Shown here in pieces: positions 33,131 to 44,047 of a stretch of 64,000 nt of DNA (position 1 is the stretch's first letter; every line of letters begins with the position of its first letter). Under the pieces are notes generated by a model. The model saw only the letters and a program-made list of their open reading frames with translations, did not search any database and was not told the origin of the DNA. Source of the DNA: Bos javanicus (taxonomy: Eukaryota; Chordata; Mammalia; Artiodactyla; Bovidae); contig NC_083890.1 of NCBI RefSeq assembly GCF_032452875.1, positions 49,372,983 to 49,436,982 on the forward strand. Reading direction: 5' to 3'. The translations under genes and the position numbers were made by a program.

Positions 33131-34339
33131 GTCACTGGGACACCTATCAGCTCCAGCTTGCTGTTGAGGGTCTGCCTCCTGCGGTGCTAGAAGAGGCAGC
33201 ACATTCAGGTGGGGAGGAGGAGGAAAGCCGTGTGCAGCTCAGACCCTGGTGTCACAGGTGAGCGAGGAGGATGGAAGGACGTGCTGGGATTTCGCGGCCT
33301 GGAGGTTGCAGAAGCTGACCTCAATCCTAAAGAAAGAAAAGGGGCAGATGAAGGCAGGCACAGAGGAGAGGAGAAAGTTCCAGATTAAACAAAGGGCTTG
33401 TTTTCTTTACCGCTCTTCAGTGAACGACGACAGCTTCTCTGGAGAAACCCCCTGTGGAACACTCAAGCCCCCTCTTCACAGGAAGCTCTATTACTCCTGG
33501 TGCACGGGGGCGGCTCCCCCAGCCTCCTCGTCTATGGAAATGTTCCTATCTCCCTAAAATAAAACCTTAATGGAGTTAGGATTATTTAACTAATCCTCTC
33601 CTTTTAAATGAACAGTGAAAACGGAAACCTTTAAATGATGTGCTGGAGGTTATTTATGTGTTTAAGAAATGAGTTTCTTCAGCGTAATAATTTTAGCATT
33701 GCCAGTCTCACAGTTAATGACTAAATAAATGGCTCCCACTTTCGGTTTTGGTAAATATTCCTCACTCCATCATCATTTACTCTCTTAGGGGAGCCGTAGA
33801 CGGCACCATAAACTCAGCGCGGAGAATTGGTTCAAGTTTCTTTGATGCAATATTTAGCAGAAACTGCCTATCACATCCTTTAGAGGAGATAATGGATTTT
33901 TCTCCTTTTCTGGAAAGTCTGTAACTATGACAGTCACAAAATGAGCGTTTTATCCTCTCTGGACCTGAGTCTACTCTAGTTCTCAAATTGTGCAGATTTA
34001 GACATCGGCACGAGGCTAATTCTCTCCCATCCTGTAAATGCCCAGCCTTTGTCACCACCTTCACTAGAGAAGGACGTGATCCCCTGGTCTAGGACAGGGC
34101 ACCTCCCCAGGCCTGCCGACTGTGGGCAGCTGAGTCAGCGACCCCTGACCCGGCAGGCGTGTTGCAGGCTCACAAGGCCTCATGTTCAGACTTCTCGCGC
34201 CATAGCAAAGCGCCATCTGCAACCACAGCAGAGGTCAGCCCTGGAGTCCACGCTGTGCCCACATGTCCTGGAAGAAGCACTCTGCTGTGAGCCCTGGAAG
34301 GCAGGCACCACGGGTCATCCCCAAGCTCAAGCTGCCATG
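33131..34339. other. Unique sequence; 33540-34070 a conserved-element candidate
   Basis: The part at 33540-34070 is AT-rich, free of recognisable repeats and carries motifs such as TTTAACTAATCC, GTTAATGACTAAATAAAT and ATAATTTTAG. This looks like the texture of conserved noncoding DNA, but conservation cannot be tested from one sequence. No exon was seen. Confidence 0.35.
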
Positions 34340-34690
34340 ATGAGGGGCTTCCCAGGTGGCTCAGAGGGAAATAATCCGCCTGCCAATGCAGCAGGTGCAG
34401 GAGACGCGGGTCGGATCCCTGGGTCGTAAAGATCCCACATGCCACAGGGCAGCGATACACCATGAGTACCGGGCCTGTGCTCTAGAGCCCGGGAGCCGCA
34501 ACTACTGAAGGCTGCCTGGAGCCTGTGCCCCGCAACAAGAAAAAAAAAGAAAAAACAACACCGAAACGAGAAGCTCACACACTGCAACTAGAGAGGAACC
34601 CCCACTCAGCACAAGTAGAGAAAAAGGCCGCACAGCAGTGAAGACCCAGCACAGCCAAAAACACGTAAGTAAATAAAAATTTTAAATAAT
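34340..34690 (+). mobile_element. CHR-type tRNA SINE, long form
   Basis: It begins 'ggggcttcccaggtggctcagagg', then 'agatcccacatgccacagggcag', 'gctctagagcccgggagccgcaac', 'ctgcaactagagagg', and ends in 'aagtaaataaaaattttaaat'. Confidence 0.85.
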
Positions 34691-34739
34691 TCAAAAAGGA
34701 AAGTGACTTTATTTTAAAAAAGAAAAGACTCTGTGATGG

Positions 34740-34990
34740 GAAGATTGCACCTGCCCCACCCCCACCCAACGCATCCCTCTGGCCCTGGTCCTTCTTCTGG
34801 ATTTTTCCCGAAGCCCCGTCTCCCTCTAGCTTGCCAAACGTGTGCTTCTTGTGCCTTGCTCCACCACTGTCTCCTCCCTGCAGTGTGAGCTCTGGGGCAG
34901 GCGCTTTGCCCTGCTTTGTACTAGCTAGGCGAGTGGACCGCAATAAATACGTAGTGAGGAGTAACTCAAGTGCCCCAGAGTCTAGGAGAG
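34740..34990 (+). mobile_element. L2 LINE 3' end
   Basis: Decayed L2 end: 'ctgcagtgtgagctctggggcaggcgctttgccctgctttgtactagc ... caataaatacgtagtgagg', like the consensus 'gtgagctccttgagggcaggg ... aataaatatttgttg'. Confidence 0.6.
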
Positions 34991-35169
34991 CACTGGAAAC
35001 ACAACAGGTACCCGAGAGACCGTTGCTGAACGCACGAGGGGTCTGTGGGTTTTCGCATGTCGTGGCATCCCATCCCACACGACAAGGAAACTGAGGCACC
35101 ACTGGTTCCGCAGGTTCCTTGGGGCCCAGCGAGGGGGGAACAACACAGACGATGCACTCTTAGCTCTGC
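34991..35169. other. Unique sequence, no gene seen
   Basis: Short unique segment between L2 and a Bov-tA. Nothing was recognised. Confidence 0.4.
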
Positions 35170-35390
35170 GTGCCTGCTAAGTCGCTTCAGTCGTGTCTGA
35201 CTCTGTGCGATCCCACGGACTGTAGCCCACCAGGCTCCTCGGTCTGTGGGATTCTCTAGGCAAGAACACTGGAGTGGGTTGTCATGACCTCCTCCAGGAG
35301 ATCTTCCTGACCCAGGGGTCGAACTCGCCTCTCCTGTGGCTCCTGCATTGCAGGCGGATTCTTCACCTCTGAGCCACTGGGGAAGCCCCT
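35170..35390 (-). mobile_element. Bov-tA SINE (antisense)
   Basis: Full antisense copy, 'gcctgctaagtcgcttcagtcgtgtc' to 'gagccactggggaagcccc'. Confidence 0.93.
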
Positions 35391-36600
35391 AACTTAGCTT
35401 GATGGAGTGTCCAACCTCTTGCAACAATGCAAAACTGAATAGGATTGTTTACTGCGGAAACAGACCATTGAGAATGCAGAGATTTATCGATATAAACATG
35501 CACATTTTAATTACAGCTTGTAACTACGAGTAGCTTAGAGACAAAAAATCTAATATCTGGCCCCAGTTCTCTTTTGGAGTTACCTGTTTATCCGTGGATT
35601 GCTTCTCCGTCTGCTTCTGCATCATCAACATATATTTTAAAATATTTATTGTGCATCTATTTTGTGTTGAGCGCTGTTCTATGCATAGAATACACCCAGT
35701 GAACAAAAAACCATCCTGTCCTTGTGAAGTCCACCGCCTTGCAGGGGAGAGAGATAATGAGTTATGAGTATGAGAAGAAAAGGACATTGTAAAACATGTT
35801 AGAAAGTGGTAACTATGGAGAGGAAAATTAAGTCGAGCAGGAAAAGGGGGCAAGAACACCTGGACGAGTGTAGGGACCATGGCCCGACGTGCAGGAGGGA
35901 GCCCCGAGGGGAGGGGCCAGGACCAAGGCCTGAAGGGTGGCGCCTGGCACATCCAAGGAGGGAGGAGGCCGGGGTGGCTGCTCCAGGGGTCCAGGGCCAG
36001 CAGTGAGAGATGGGGCCGGAAGTGATCAGGGCCGGAGGCCCCAGGGAAGACCTCGGCCTTTTTCCGGGGGCAGCTAGGAGCCCACTGCAGGGTTTCAGAA
36101 GAGCTGCCACACCACAAACTTTCATCTCAAAAGGATCCTCTGTGTCTGTGTTGAAAGTAAACTCCAGGGGACAGAGGTTGGGGTAGGAAGGTCAGGTCAG
36201 AGGCTCCACGTGAACCCAGACAAGAGCCGATGGTGGCTCGAAATAGACCAGGAGCAATTGAAGTGGAAAGGGCCCTCCAAACTCTAACATACCAATTATT
36301 TGTACCTTCAAGCCTGAAGCCACGCAGCTGCTTCTCTGTCTCTCTTTTTGGCTAACTTTTATGGAAAAATGTATAAGTTCTCCGTGTAGAGTTTGATAAA
36401 TATTCTCAAAAAGAACACACTTGCCACCCGAATGGGAGTCAGAGGTCTCACTGTGCCTCCTAGCCCCCACCCTCTTCTCCTAAGGTGAGTAGCCTTAAGC
36501 AGTGTGGATTAGGGGTTTTTTTTTGGAGGGGGGGTGGTTTGGGAGGTTGATGTGGACCATTTTTAAATTTGTTATTGAATTTGTTACAATATTGCTTCTC
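35391..36600. other. Unique AT-rich sequence and an ancient repeat (about 35640-36120)
   Basis: The part at 35640-36120 ('gagcgctgttctatgcatagaatacaccc ... ccttgtgaagtccaccgccttgcagg ... gggtttcagaagagctgcc') is a decayed old mammalian repeat. The part at 35410-35640 and the DNA after 36130 are unique. No gene was seen. Confidence 0.4.
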
Positions 36601-36603
36601 TTT

Positions 36604-36714
36604 TGTGTTTTGGTTTTTGGGCCGTGAGGCATGTGGGATCTTAGCTTTCCCATCAAACCCACACCCCTTGAACTGGAAGATGAAGTCTTACCCACTGGAC
36701 TGCCAAGGAAGCCC
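36604..36714 (-). mobile_element. CHR-type tRNA SINE fragment (antisense)
   Basis: It reads 'ttttgggccgtgaggcatgtgggatcttagctttcccatc' to 'cactggactgccaaggaagccccc', the reverse complement of a CHR head. Confidence 0.82.
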
Positions 36715-36840
36715 CCAGTTGTTGTTTTTTAATTTATATGACTATAGAGGAATTATACGAGTCTTTTATGTCTGGCTTTTTTTTTTTTCAGTGACATTTC
36801 AGTGTATAGCAATAGCTGGTTCATTTCATCAGATTTCCAG

Positions 36841-36908
36841 CCATTCTATTTCCACCATTTACTCTATTTTCACCATTTACTCTATCTTCACCATTTACTC
36901 TGTTTTCT
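36841..36908. repeat. 18-bp tandem repeat, about 3.7 copies
   Basis: Units of the form CCATTTACTCTATTTTCA start at 36855, 36873 and 36891, preceded by a shortened copy at 36841. Only a few bases differ. Confidence 0.92.
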
Positions 36909-37697
36909 TTATTACTAATCACTGTCATTTAAAATTCACGTCAATGTACCTGCATATCTGCTAGCAGCAGGTTTTTTTCTATCGTCTATTTTTGCTCTTT
37001 GGGCTGGATACCAGTACTGTGCATGGAAACTTGTAAGAGCTGTGAATGATGTCTTTTTTCCTGAAAGGATTTATTTGTGCTTCTGGCAAACAGAGCACTT
37101 TAATCTAATCTGTGATTGAGCTGATCCAGAACATGGTTTCAACCTCAGAGGCTGGTTCATTTCTCACTCGCCCTTACTGCTGGGGTTCCACCTGCCAGCC
37201 AGGGGTTCCTTCAAGGACCCCTCCTCGTGGGTAGACGCTGAATCCAAAGTTCTGTCTTTGCAGTACTATCAGACTGCTGAAATCTCTGTTGAGCTTCTCA
37301 GCCTCAGAGCAGTCACTTCCTGCTTATCTTCACAGCTTTTCTGCTGCAAATAAATTGGCAAATAGCTCAAGAGAAAAATAGCAGAGCACCCAGGCTCGTC
37401 TCCCTGCGGTTCTGAGGGTCTGAGAACCCTGTGGTCACTTCCTCTTTCCCAGGATGCCGCCTGGAATGTATAGGCTGAGCAGCTGGCAGAAACCCAACCA
37501 AGAAGACAGGAAGGCACAAGTGGAAACTGCAGAAGGTGACCCCTACCCTCAGATAAGACAGCAAATCTCTACGGAATGGCTGAGATCGGCGCTACCCTCG
37601 GGAATCTAATGAACACGGGTGAAGGTTGCCGTCTTACCCCCATTCAATCCATCTGTTATGGTTTCTGCAAAACTCAGATGGATTTTCACGGATGCGT
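36909..37697. other. Unique sequence, no gene seen
   Basis: No repeat or exon was recognised. Confidence 0.45.
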
Positions 37698-38064
37698 ACT
37701 CAGTTGCTAAGATGTGTCTGATTCTTTGCGACCCCATAGACTATAGCCTGCCAGTCTCTTCTGCCCATGTTTGGGATTTCCCGGGCAGGAAAACTGGAGT
37801 GGGTTGCCATTTCCTTCTCCAGGGTATCTTCCTGACCCAGGGATCGAACCTAAGTCTCCAGCAGCTCCTGCATTTATTTTTCATATTTTGTTTGATTATT
37901 TGTCTAGGCTTTGCCAGGTCTTAGCTGTGGTGTGTGGGATCTAGTTCCCTGACCAGGGATTGAACCCAAGACTCCTGCATCAAGAGCTCAGGGTCTTACC
38001 CACTGGACTACCAGGGAAGTCTGAGCAGGTGGGCTATCACTTTATCGATGAGACCCCAGGGAAG
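37698..38064 (-). mobile_element. Bov-tA SINE (antisense), split by a CHR SINE
   Basis: The first part runs 37698-37873 to 'cagctcctgcattt'. The head end resumes at about 38023 as 'gcaggtgggctatcactttatc..tgag.ccccagggaagccc'. Flanks TGGATTTTCACGGATG (37681) and TGGATTTTCATGAATG (38067) form the target-site duplication. Confidence 0.88.
37874..38022 (-). mobile_element. CHR-type tRNA SINE nested in Bov-tA (antisense)
   Basis: The sequence 'gtgtgggatctagttccctgaccagggattgaaccc' to 'cccactggactaccagggaagtc' is the reverse complement of a CHR SINE. It lies inside the Bov-tA, so it inserted later. Confidence 0.85.
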
Positions 38065-38897
38065 CCCTGGATTTTCATGAATGATTGTAGATTACCAAAA
38101 ACTTACCCAATGAATAGTCCCAAATGTAGCTGCTGAATCAGAGCTGGTATCTAATCTAAACCAGAACAGATCAACACTGCCTTTGGTACTTGGGTTGTGA
38201 CTATCCATCTGGCAGTGAGTTCTTTTAAAACCTTCTTGGGAGAGAGAGCCAAAGCAGCTGTGTTTCATCAAAAGGACCGAAGTGCAGGTTCACCACCTTA
38301 CCCCAAGTGAGTCCCCAAGGACACACTCACCCTCCTGCTCTCTGTCGTCTTGACAGTCCCCAGAATACCATGCTGGTCTACTGTGCTCCTGGCGTCATGC
38401 TAATTGGAAGGGCAGACAGGAAGTGGTGAGGGCTTTGGAGGCTAGAGTGAAATGTGTGTGTCAGAACATAACAATTCTTTAAGCTTCCCAAGTCCTGCCA
38501 TACTGATGAAGATCTAAGAGGTCAGTGCCTCTTACGGGGATGCCCTCTAAGGTAAATGATTACCTCGTATAAAATGGTCCATGGCTTGGGGACACTTTGG
38601 ATTTGGGGGGCAGCCTATATTGCACTTGATACTATTTCTTGAGTGAGGCTTGAGTGGGGCCCACAGTATAAGGGGCTCTCCAGAAATTCTAGGTTTCAGT
38701 GCAGCCCATCCTGCCACTGAGGCCACATAATTTATCAGCTCCATCAGTGCTAGACGTATCCAGAGTGGAATAAGATGCTGTGAAGGACCTTAGACAAGCC
38801 CCGGTAGGAGACTGGCAGTGCAGAATATCGAGAGTTCTAGACCGAGGTCATGGCCATTCCATTTCAGGGACTATTTACTGTGAAAACACTCCTATTT
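38065..38897. other. Unique sequence upstream of the PBK retrocopy
   Basis: No repeat, promoter or exon was recognised. Confidence 0.45.
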
Positions 38898-41150
38898 AAA
38901 AATCAGCTCCTGGGAAAAGCCCGGCGGATTCACAACGACAGTTGCCGAGTCCGTGTGTTGGCAGGTGGGACCCCCAGGCGGCCGCAGACTGGGGCACTTG
39001 GGACCAGTTTTCAAAACAGCCTTTCTCTGGACGTCTCGTCGTCCTGCCTTGTGGCTCCAGGTCTTACGCGATTATTACAATGGAAGAAACCAATAATTTC
39101 AAGACACCAAGCAGATGATGTGAAAAAAGGAAATCTGCATCATGTTTAACTCCATGTATAAATATCCCTGCCTCTCCTTTTATGCAGAGGCTTGGCTGTG
39201 GTACAGGAGTAAATGTCTACCTTATGAAAAGATCTCCAAGAGGTTTGTCTCATTCTCCTTGGGCTGTGAAAAAGATTAATCCTAGATGTAATGATGTTTA
39301 TCAGAGTATGTATCTAAAGAGACTAACTGATGAAGCTAAGAATTTGAAAGGCCTCAATCATCCAAGCGTTAAAGCTTTCACTGAAGCTGGCGATGGTTGT
39401 CTGTCTTGCTTTGGAACATGGAGGTGAAAAGTCTCTGAATGACTTAATAGAAGAACAAAATAAAGACAGCCAAGATCCTTTTCCAGCAGCCATACTTTTA
39501 AAAGTTGCTTTGAACATGGTAAGAGGGTTAAAGCATCTACACCAAGATAAGAAACTGCTCCGTGGAGATATAAAGTCTTCAAATGTTGTTATTAAAGGTG
39601 ACTTTGAAACAATTAAAATCTGTGATGTAGGAGTCTCTCTATCATTGGATGAAAACATGACTGTGGCTGCCCCTGAGACCTATTCCGTTGGCACTGAGCC
39701 TTGGAGACCTAAGGAAGCTCTGGAGGAGGATGGTATTATTACCGACAAGGCAGACGTACTAGCCTTTGGCCTTGCTCAGTGGGAAATGATGACTTTATCT
39801 ATGCCACACATCAATCTTCCAGATGATGATGATGATAAAACTTTTTATGAAAGTGACTTTGATGATGACGCATACTATGCAGCTTTGGGAACAAGGCCAC
39901 CTATTAACATGGAAGAACTGGATGAAACGTACCAGAGAATAATTGAGCTCTTCTCTGTGTGCACTGAGGAAGATCCTAAAGGTCGTCCTTCGGCCACGCA
40001 CACAGTGGAGGCTTCAGAAATGGATGTCCTGTGGTCACCTAATACCCATGACTACTGGAGCCTCAAGTATGGCTCATGTACACAGCGGTTCTGTTTACAA
40101 CCATACATTTATGTAGCTATTATGATGATCCATAATTATTAGCTGGAAGTGGCCTATTTTAGGACCATAGATAGTACCTTAGTAACATCTGACCAACTGT
40201 TTCTATTACAAAGGTATTTCATGTATGCTTATGTTAATAAGCTGGAGAAGGCAATGGCACCCCACTCCAGTACTCTTGCCTGGAAAATCCCATGGATGGA
40301 GGAGCCTGTTGGGCTGCAGTCCATGGGGTCGCTAAGAGTCGGGCACAACTGAGCGACTTCACTTTCACTTTTCACTTTCATGCATTGAAGAAGGAAATGG
40401 CAACCCACTCCAGTGTTCTCGTCTGGAGAATCCCAGAGATGGAGGAGCCTGGTGGGCTGCCGTCTATGGGGTCACACAGAGTCGGACATGACTGAAGTGA
40501 CTTAGCAGCAGCAGCAGCAGCATGTTAATAAGCACTTGAGATTGTAGAGAGTTTTCTATAAAGTTTAAGAAACTAGTCAAAAATTTGAACTTTATATAGA
40601 TTTTAAAAGAATGCTGTAAAACTGATGTCTAACGTTAATTTGGACTGAGTGACTATTTGATTGATGATCTTTCTCAGATGTTCTCTATTTAATGGATTTA
40701 CTGAAATTAGACTTTGTGTATTACAAAATAAGTCTACATTTGCTTACCTTTTAAAACAAACCTTTTGCTGGCCTTTCTTGGCTGATGTGCATATTAAATG
40801 CAGTCGCTGAGACCAGAGACCTGGGATAAGGCTCAAAAAAGTGGTTCCCTGGGTATATCTAAACAGTTTTGCTTAAGGCTCATCTTGTTCCAGAGCTTTG
40901 GTTTTTGCTTTAATTTATTGAATGTATTTTCTGTACTTGTATCTTTAATACTTTTATTTACTGATCTGTATCTTAAGCATATCACAGTATTGGTATAAAA
41001 ATAAAACCCTAAAAGGACTATACAGAATAAAGGACTTGTCAGTTACCCAAAGGTGCGTTATCCTATTTTGTACTCTACTGAATTGAGTGTTGTCATTAAA
41101 CTTACTGAGTGAAAGTTTAAAAAAAAAACAAAAAACAAAACAGCTCCAGG
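38898..41150 (+). pseudogene. PBK: PBK (PDZ-binding kinase/TOPK) processed retrocopy
   Basis: The parent encodes a mitotic Ser/Thr kinase of the MAPKK-like class, about 322 residues with a C-terminal PDZ-binding ETDV. The copy has no introns. The start codon aligns at 39080 after about 170 bases of 5' UTR. The frame continues from 39182 (VNVYLMKRSPRGLSHSPWAVKKI), then shifts near 39400 and runs to 40142. The kinase signature GDIKSSNVVIKGDFETIKI is kept, but the preceding residue of LHGD is now Arg. Damage seen: TGA at codon 13 (39116), loss of about three codons near 39365, a 2-base deletion near 39395-39405, and the stop after EMDV (parent ETDV) replaced, giving 37 extra codons. The 3' UTR, with 'aataaaggac', reaches an A tail at 41119. 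Flanks AAAATCAGCTCCTGG (38898) and AAAACAGCTCCAGG (41137) are a probable target-site duplication. Not expected to encode a working kinase. Confidence 0.93.
40243..40521 (+). mobile_element. Bov-A2 SINE dimer inside the PBK retrocopy
   Basis: Two sense monomers start at 'ggagaaggcaatggcacccc' and 'gaagaaggaaatggcaaccc', ending in a short (AGC)n tail. A perfect 12-base duplication ATGTTAATAAGC lies at 40231-40242 and 40522-40533. The SINE therefore post-dates the PBK copy. Confidence 0.96.
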
Positions 41151-41151
41151 A

Positions 41152-41195
41152 CTTCCCTGGCAGTTCAGTGGTTAAAACTCCATGTCCCCAAGGCA
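41152..41195 (+). mobile_element. CHR-type SINE head fragment
   Basis: 'acttccctggcagttcagtggttaaaactcc' is the start of a CHR SINE, immediately after the PBK A-tail and target duplication. It breaks off into G-rich DNA. Confidence 0.75.
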
Positions 41196-41298
41196 GAGGG
41201 CGGCGGTGGGAGGGCGGGGGGGTGGGGGGTCGGGGGGTGAAGCGGTGGGGGGGTGGGGGGTGGGAGTGGGGGGAGGGGGGAGGGGGTTGGGGGGGTTG
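41196..41298. repeat. G-rich low-complexity tract
   Basis: Repeated runs of three to seven G separated by T, A or C (ggggggtggggggt-like). Many G runs in close succession could form G-quadruplexes on the + strand. Confidence 0.95.
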
Positions 41299-41463
41299 GT
41301 GTGTGTGTGTGTGTCTGTGTGTCTGTGTGTGTGTGTGTCTGTGTGTGTCTCTGTGTGTATGTGTCTGTGTCTGTGTGTGTCTGTGTGTGTCTGTGTGTGT
41401 GTGTGTCTGTGTCTGTGTGTGTGTGTGTGTACGTGTGTGTCTCTGTGTTTGTGTGTCTGTGTG
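41299..41463. repeat. (GT)n microsatellite with CT interruptions
   Basis: About 165 bases of GT with regular GTCT steps. Val/Cys-rich open frames over it are products of the repeat. Confidence 0.97.
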
Positions 41464-41949
41464 ACTAGTTACGAGCCAAAGATTAGAGAGGAAAAAGCCT
41501 TTGAAGTATATAAATAGCCTGATGAACTCAAATATACTCTATGTCTGGAGAATCATAGGACAAAGCGATTTCCTTTTTCATCTACAGAGTGAAGGGGTTC
41601 GCATGGATGAACCCCACGTATGTGCCTTATGCAACTTCAAGGCTCTGGGAAACAGTTTGAAAGCCTGAGCCAATCCACCACTTTCTTCCAAAAATGTCTC
41701 CAGTCCATCCATCTCTGGCAGGGAAGAACCGTCCACGGTACTAACACGCCCCAGAGAAGGGGACCCGTGCGGCTTCCCAGTTACCATGGTGCTCTACCAT
41801 TTTGACACAAGTGGAAATTGCTTTAAGGCTCTCCTGCTGCAGGTGAATCCTCATGTTCTTCTAGTCTCAGGGGAAACAGGAAGAAGTTGCCTTCGTTTCA
41901 CCATGTCCTTTTACATCCCTCAGGGTATGATCGTTTTTATATTCGATTG
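41464..41949. other. Unique sequence, no gene seen
   Basis: No repeat or exon was recognised. Confidence 0.45.
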
Positions 41950-41957
41950 GGATGTGA

Positions 41958-42268
41958 TTCAGTTCAGTTCAGTTCAGTTGCTCAGTCGTGTCTGACTCTT
42001 TGCAACCCCATGAATCGCAGTACGCTGTGCCTCCCTGTCCATTGCCAACTCCCAGAGTTCACTCAAACTCACGTCCATCGAGTAGGTGATGCCATCCAGC
42101 CATCTCATCCTCTGTCGTCCCCTTCTCCTCCTGCCCCCAATCCCTCCCAGCCTCAGGGTCTTTTCCAGTGAGTCAGCTCTTCGCGTGAGGTGGCCAAAGT
42201 ATTGGAGTTTCAGCTTCAGCATCAGTCCTTCCAATGAACATCCAGGACTGATCTCCTTTAGGATGTGA
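41958..42268 (-). mobile_element. BovB LINE 3' fragment (antisense)
   Basis: Antisense BovB tail from a run of 'ttcag' repeats (41959-41978) to 'ggactgatctcctttaggat'. GGATGTGA at 41950 and 42261 is a likely short target duplication. Confidence 0.93.
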
Positions 42269-42387
42269 CTAAGGGGAATTAAAAAAGGCTGAGAATATAC
42301 ATATCAAGCAATTCTTATTTGTGTGAGTTGTTCATTAAATTTGTTTGCCTCCCCAAGTAGATACATAGAACTGAGCAATGATATTTT

Positions 42388-42802
42388 TTATTATTAAAGG
42401 TTAAATTATGTCCCCCTCCAAAATATCTGTGTCAGAGTCTGAACCCCCAGTACCTGGGAATGTGACTTTATTTGGGCTCAGGTAGTTAGTGAAGATGAAG
42501 TCACACAGCAGTGGAGTGGGAGGACTGTGTCGTATTCCAGGATGATGGGTGTCTTTATATGCCACAGGAAGACAGAGACACACACCGGGGGGAGCCGTGT
42601 GATGATGGAGGCAGAGACGGAAGTCATTCAGCTACAAGTCCAAGGATGCCAAGGAACGCGACAGCCACCAGGAGCTAGAGGAGGCGCCTGCTGGTACCTT
42701 GATTCTGGATTTCTAGGCTCCAGAACTGTGAGACAAGATGTTTCTTTTTTTAAGCCGTCTGGTATGCGGCCCTTTGTTATGGCGGCCCTAGGAAAGTAAT
42801 GT
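42388..42802 (+). mobile_element. MLT1A-type MaLR solo LTR
   Basis: It matches MLT1: 'ttatgtccccctccaaaatatctgtgtcagagtctgaacccccagtacctgggaatgtgac', 'ttccaggatgatgggtgtctttatatgcc', 'ggctccagaactgtgagac', and the end 'ttgttatggcggccctaggaaagtaatgta'. Confidence 0.85.
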
Positions 42803-43850
42803 ACTTGTATTAACCGTTTCTCTTTGATCAAGTCTCTAACACGTATTGATCAGAATAAAGTGTGTCTCCACAATTGACCCATTTCTTCTCTTTTTTGAGA
42901 GACTCTGGAAGCTCCTGAATTAAGAGGCTATTTTCAGGAATAGTAACCTATGTTTCAGTTTTGGCTATATTTAATTCTAATTTATAAATCAGTAGCACTT
43001 CTCCCAAAAAGATCTGTCCTAAATCCATCTGAAATTCAAAGAGGCACTGATTTCAAACAACTCACTACCTCCACAGTCCTTAATAGACACACAATTCTCT
43101 CTAAGAATAGCAGAGCATTATTCTAAAATTAAAATCACCACTAAAGCTGGGTGACAGAGTGCCTTTATGTGGGCCTCCACAGGCCTGGCTATGCCAGATT
43201 TAATTAAGGAGTTTTATTTGCATCAATAAATTATTATCCAAGGTAAAATAAAAGTTATTTGATTTGTTCACACTCAATTTCGTTTAGGTGTACAATTAGT
43301 GGTTTAAGTCTATTGCAAAATAATTCAGCCAAGAAATCAATTTTAGCACCTACCAAAAGCCCAACCAAGCTATAATTACAATCTTCTAAATGCTAATTGT
43401 GTACAGTTTGGGATAGGAAGTACATGTATATATCATCTTACTGTTTACCACCAAAAATTATACTTGCATAAAACATGGGAAAATTATCTTTGTTATTTAT
43501 GACCCTCCATAGGCTAGGGTGTTCATTTTATAGTCCTTTCTGGATCAGTCCAGGTTAATAAACTACTGTTTTCTGTGGTTGTTTGTGTACCTTTTATTCT
43601 TCTTCAGCCGTTGGAAGTTAAAGAGGGTTGAGGCACAGAACTCCATACTTGGAGGCAGTGGGGACCGGAGACCACAGTGGGAGCTGGGACCTCAGGGCAG
43701 AGCCTGGGTTTCTGGGGGCTTTGCTACCTGGATGCTACAAGGAGACGTTGACGTAACACTGACAAAGAACCAGGATAACGTGTGACAACACTCAATACTC
43801 GCCTGCGTCCTTGACACTATGAATATTTTGCACTTCACAGAAGAACTGTG
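42803..43850. other. Unique AT-rich block; conserved regulatory-element candidate
   Basis: The part at about 42900-43560 has no recognisable repeat and is strongly AT-rich. It holds many TAAT/ATTA sites (TTTAATTAAGG at 43199, TATAATTACAATC near 43371, GCTAATTG near 43392) and an octamer-like ATTTGCAT at 43217. Function is inferred from sequence texture only. Confidence 0.4.
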
Positions 43851-44047
43851 GTTTCCCGGGAGTACAGTGGTTAGGAATCTGCCTGCCAGTCCAGGGGACA
43901 GATGGAACCCTGGATGGGTTCAATCCCTGGTCCAGGGAAGGTCCCACATGCTGCAGAGCAACTGAGCCTGTGCATCAGAACCACCATAGCCCACGTGCCT
44001 GGAGCCGTGCTCTGCAACAGCAGAAGCCATGCAGTGGGAGACTAAAA
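43851..44047 (+). mobile_element. CHR-type tRNA SINE
   Basis: From 'gtttcccgggagtacagtggttaggaatctgcc' through 'gggttcaatccctggtccaggg' and 'gtcccacatgctgcagagcaac' to about 'gtgggagactaaa'. Confidence 0.85.

Noticed and set aside
41087..41517. Gly- and Val/Cys-rich open frames
   Set aside because: They are produced by the G-rich tract and (GT)n repeat after the PBK retrocopy.
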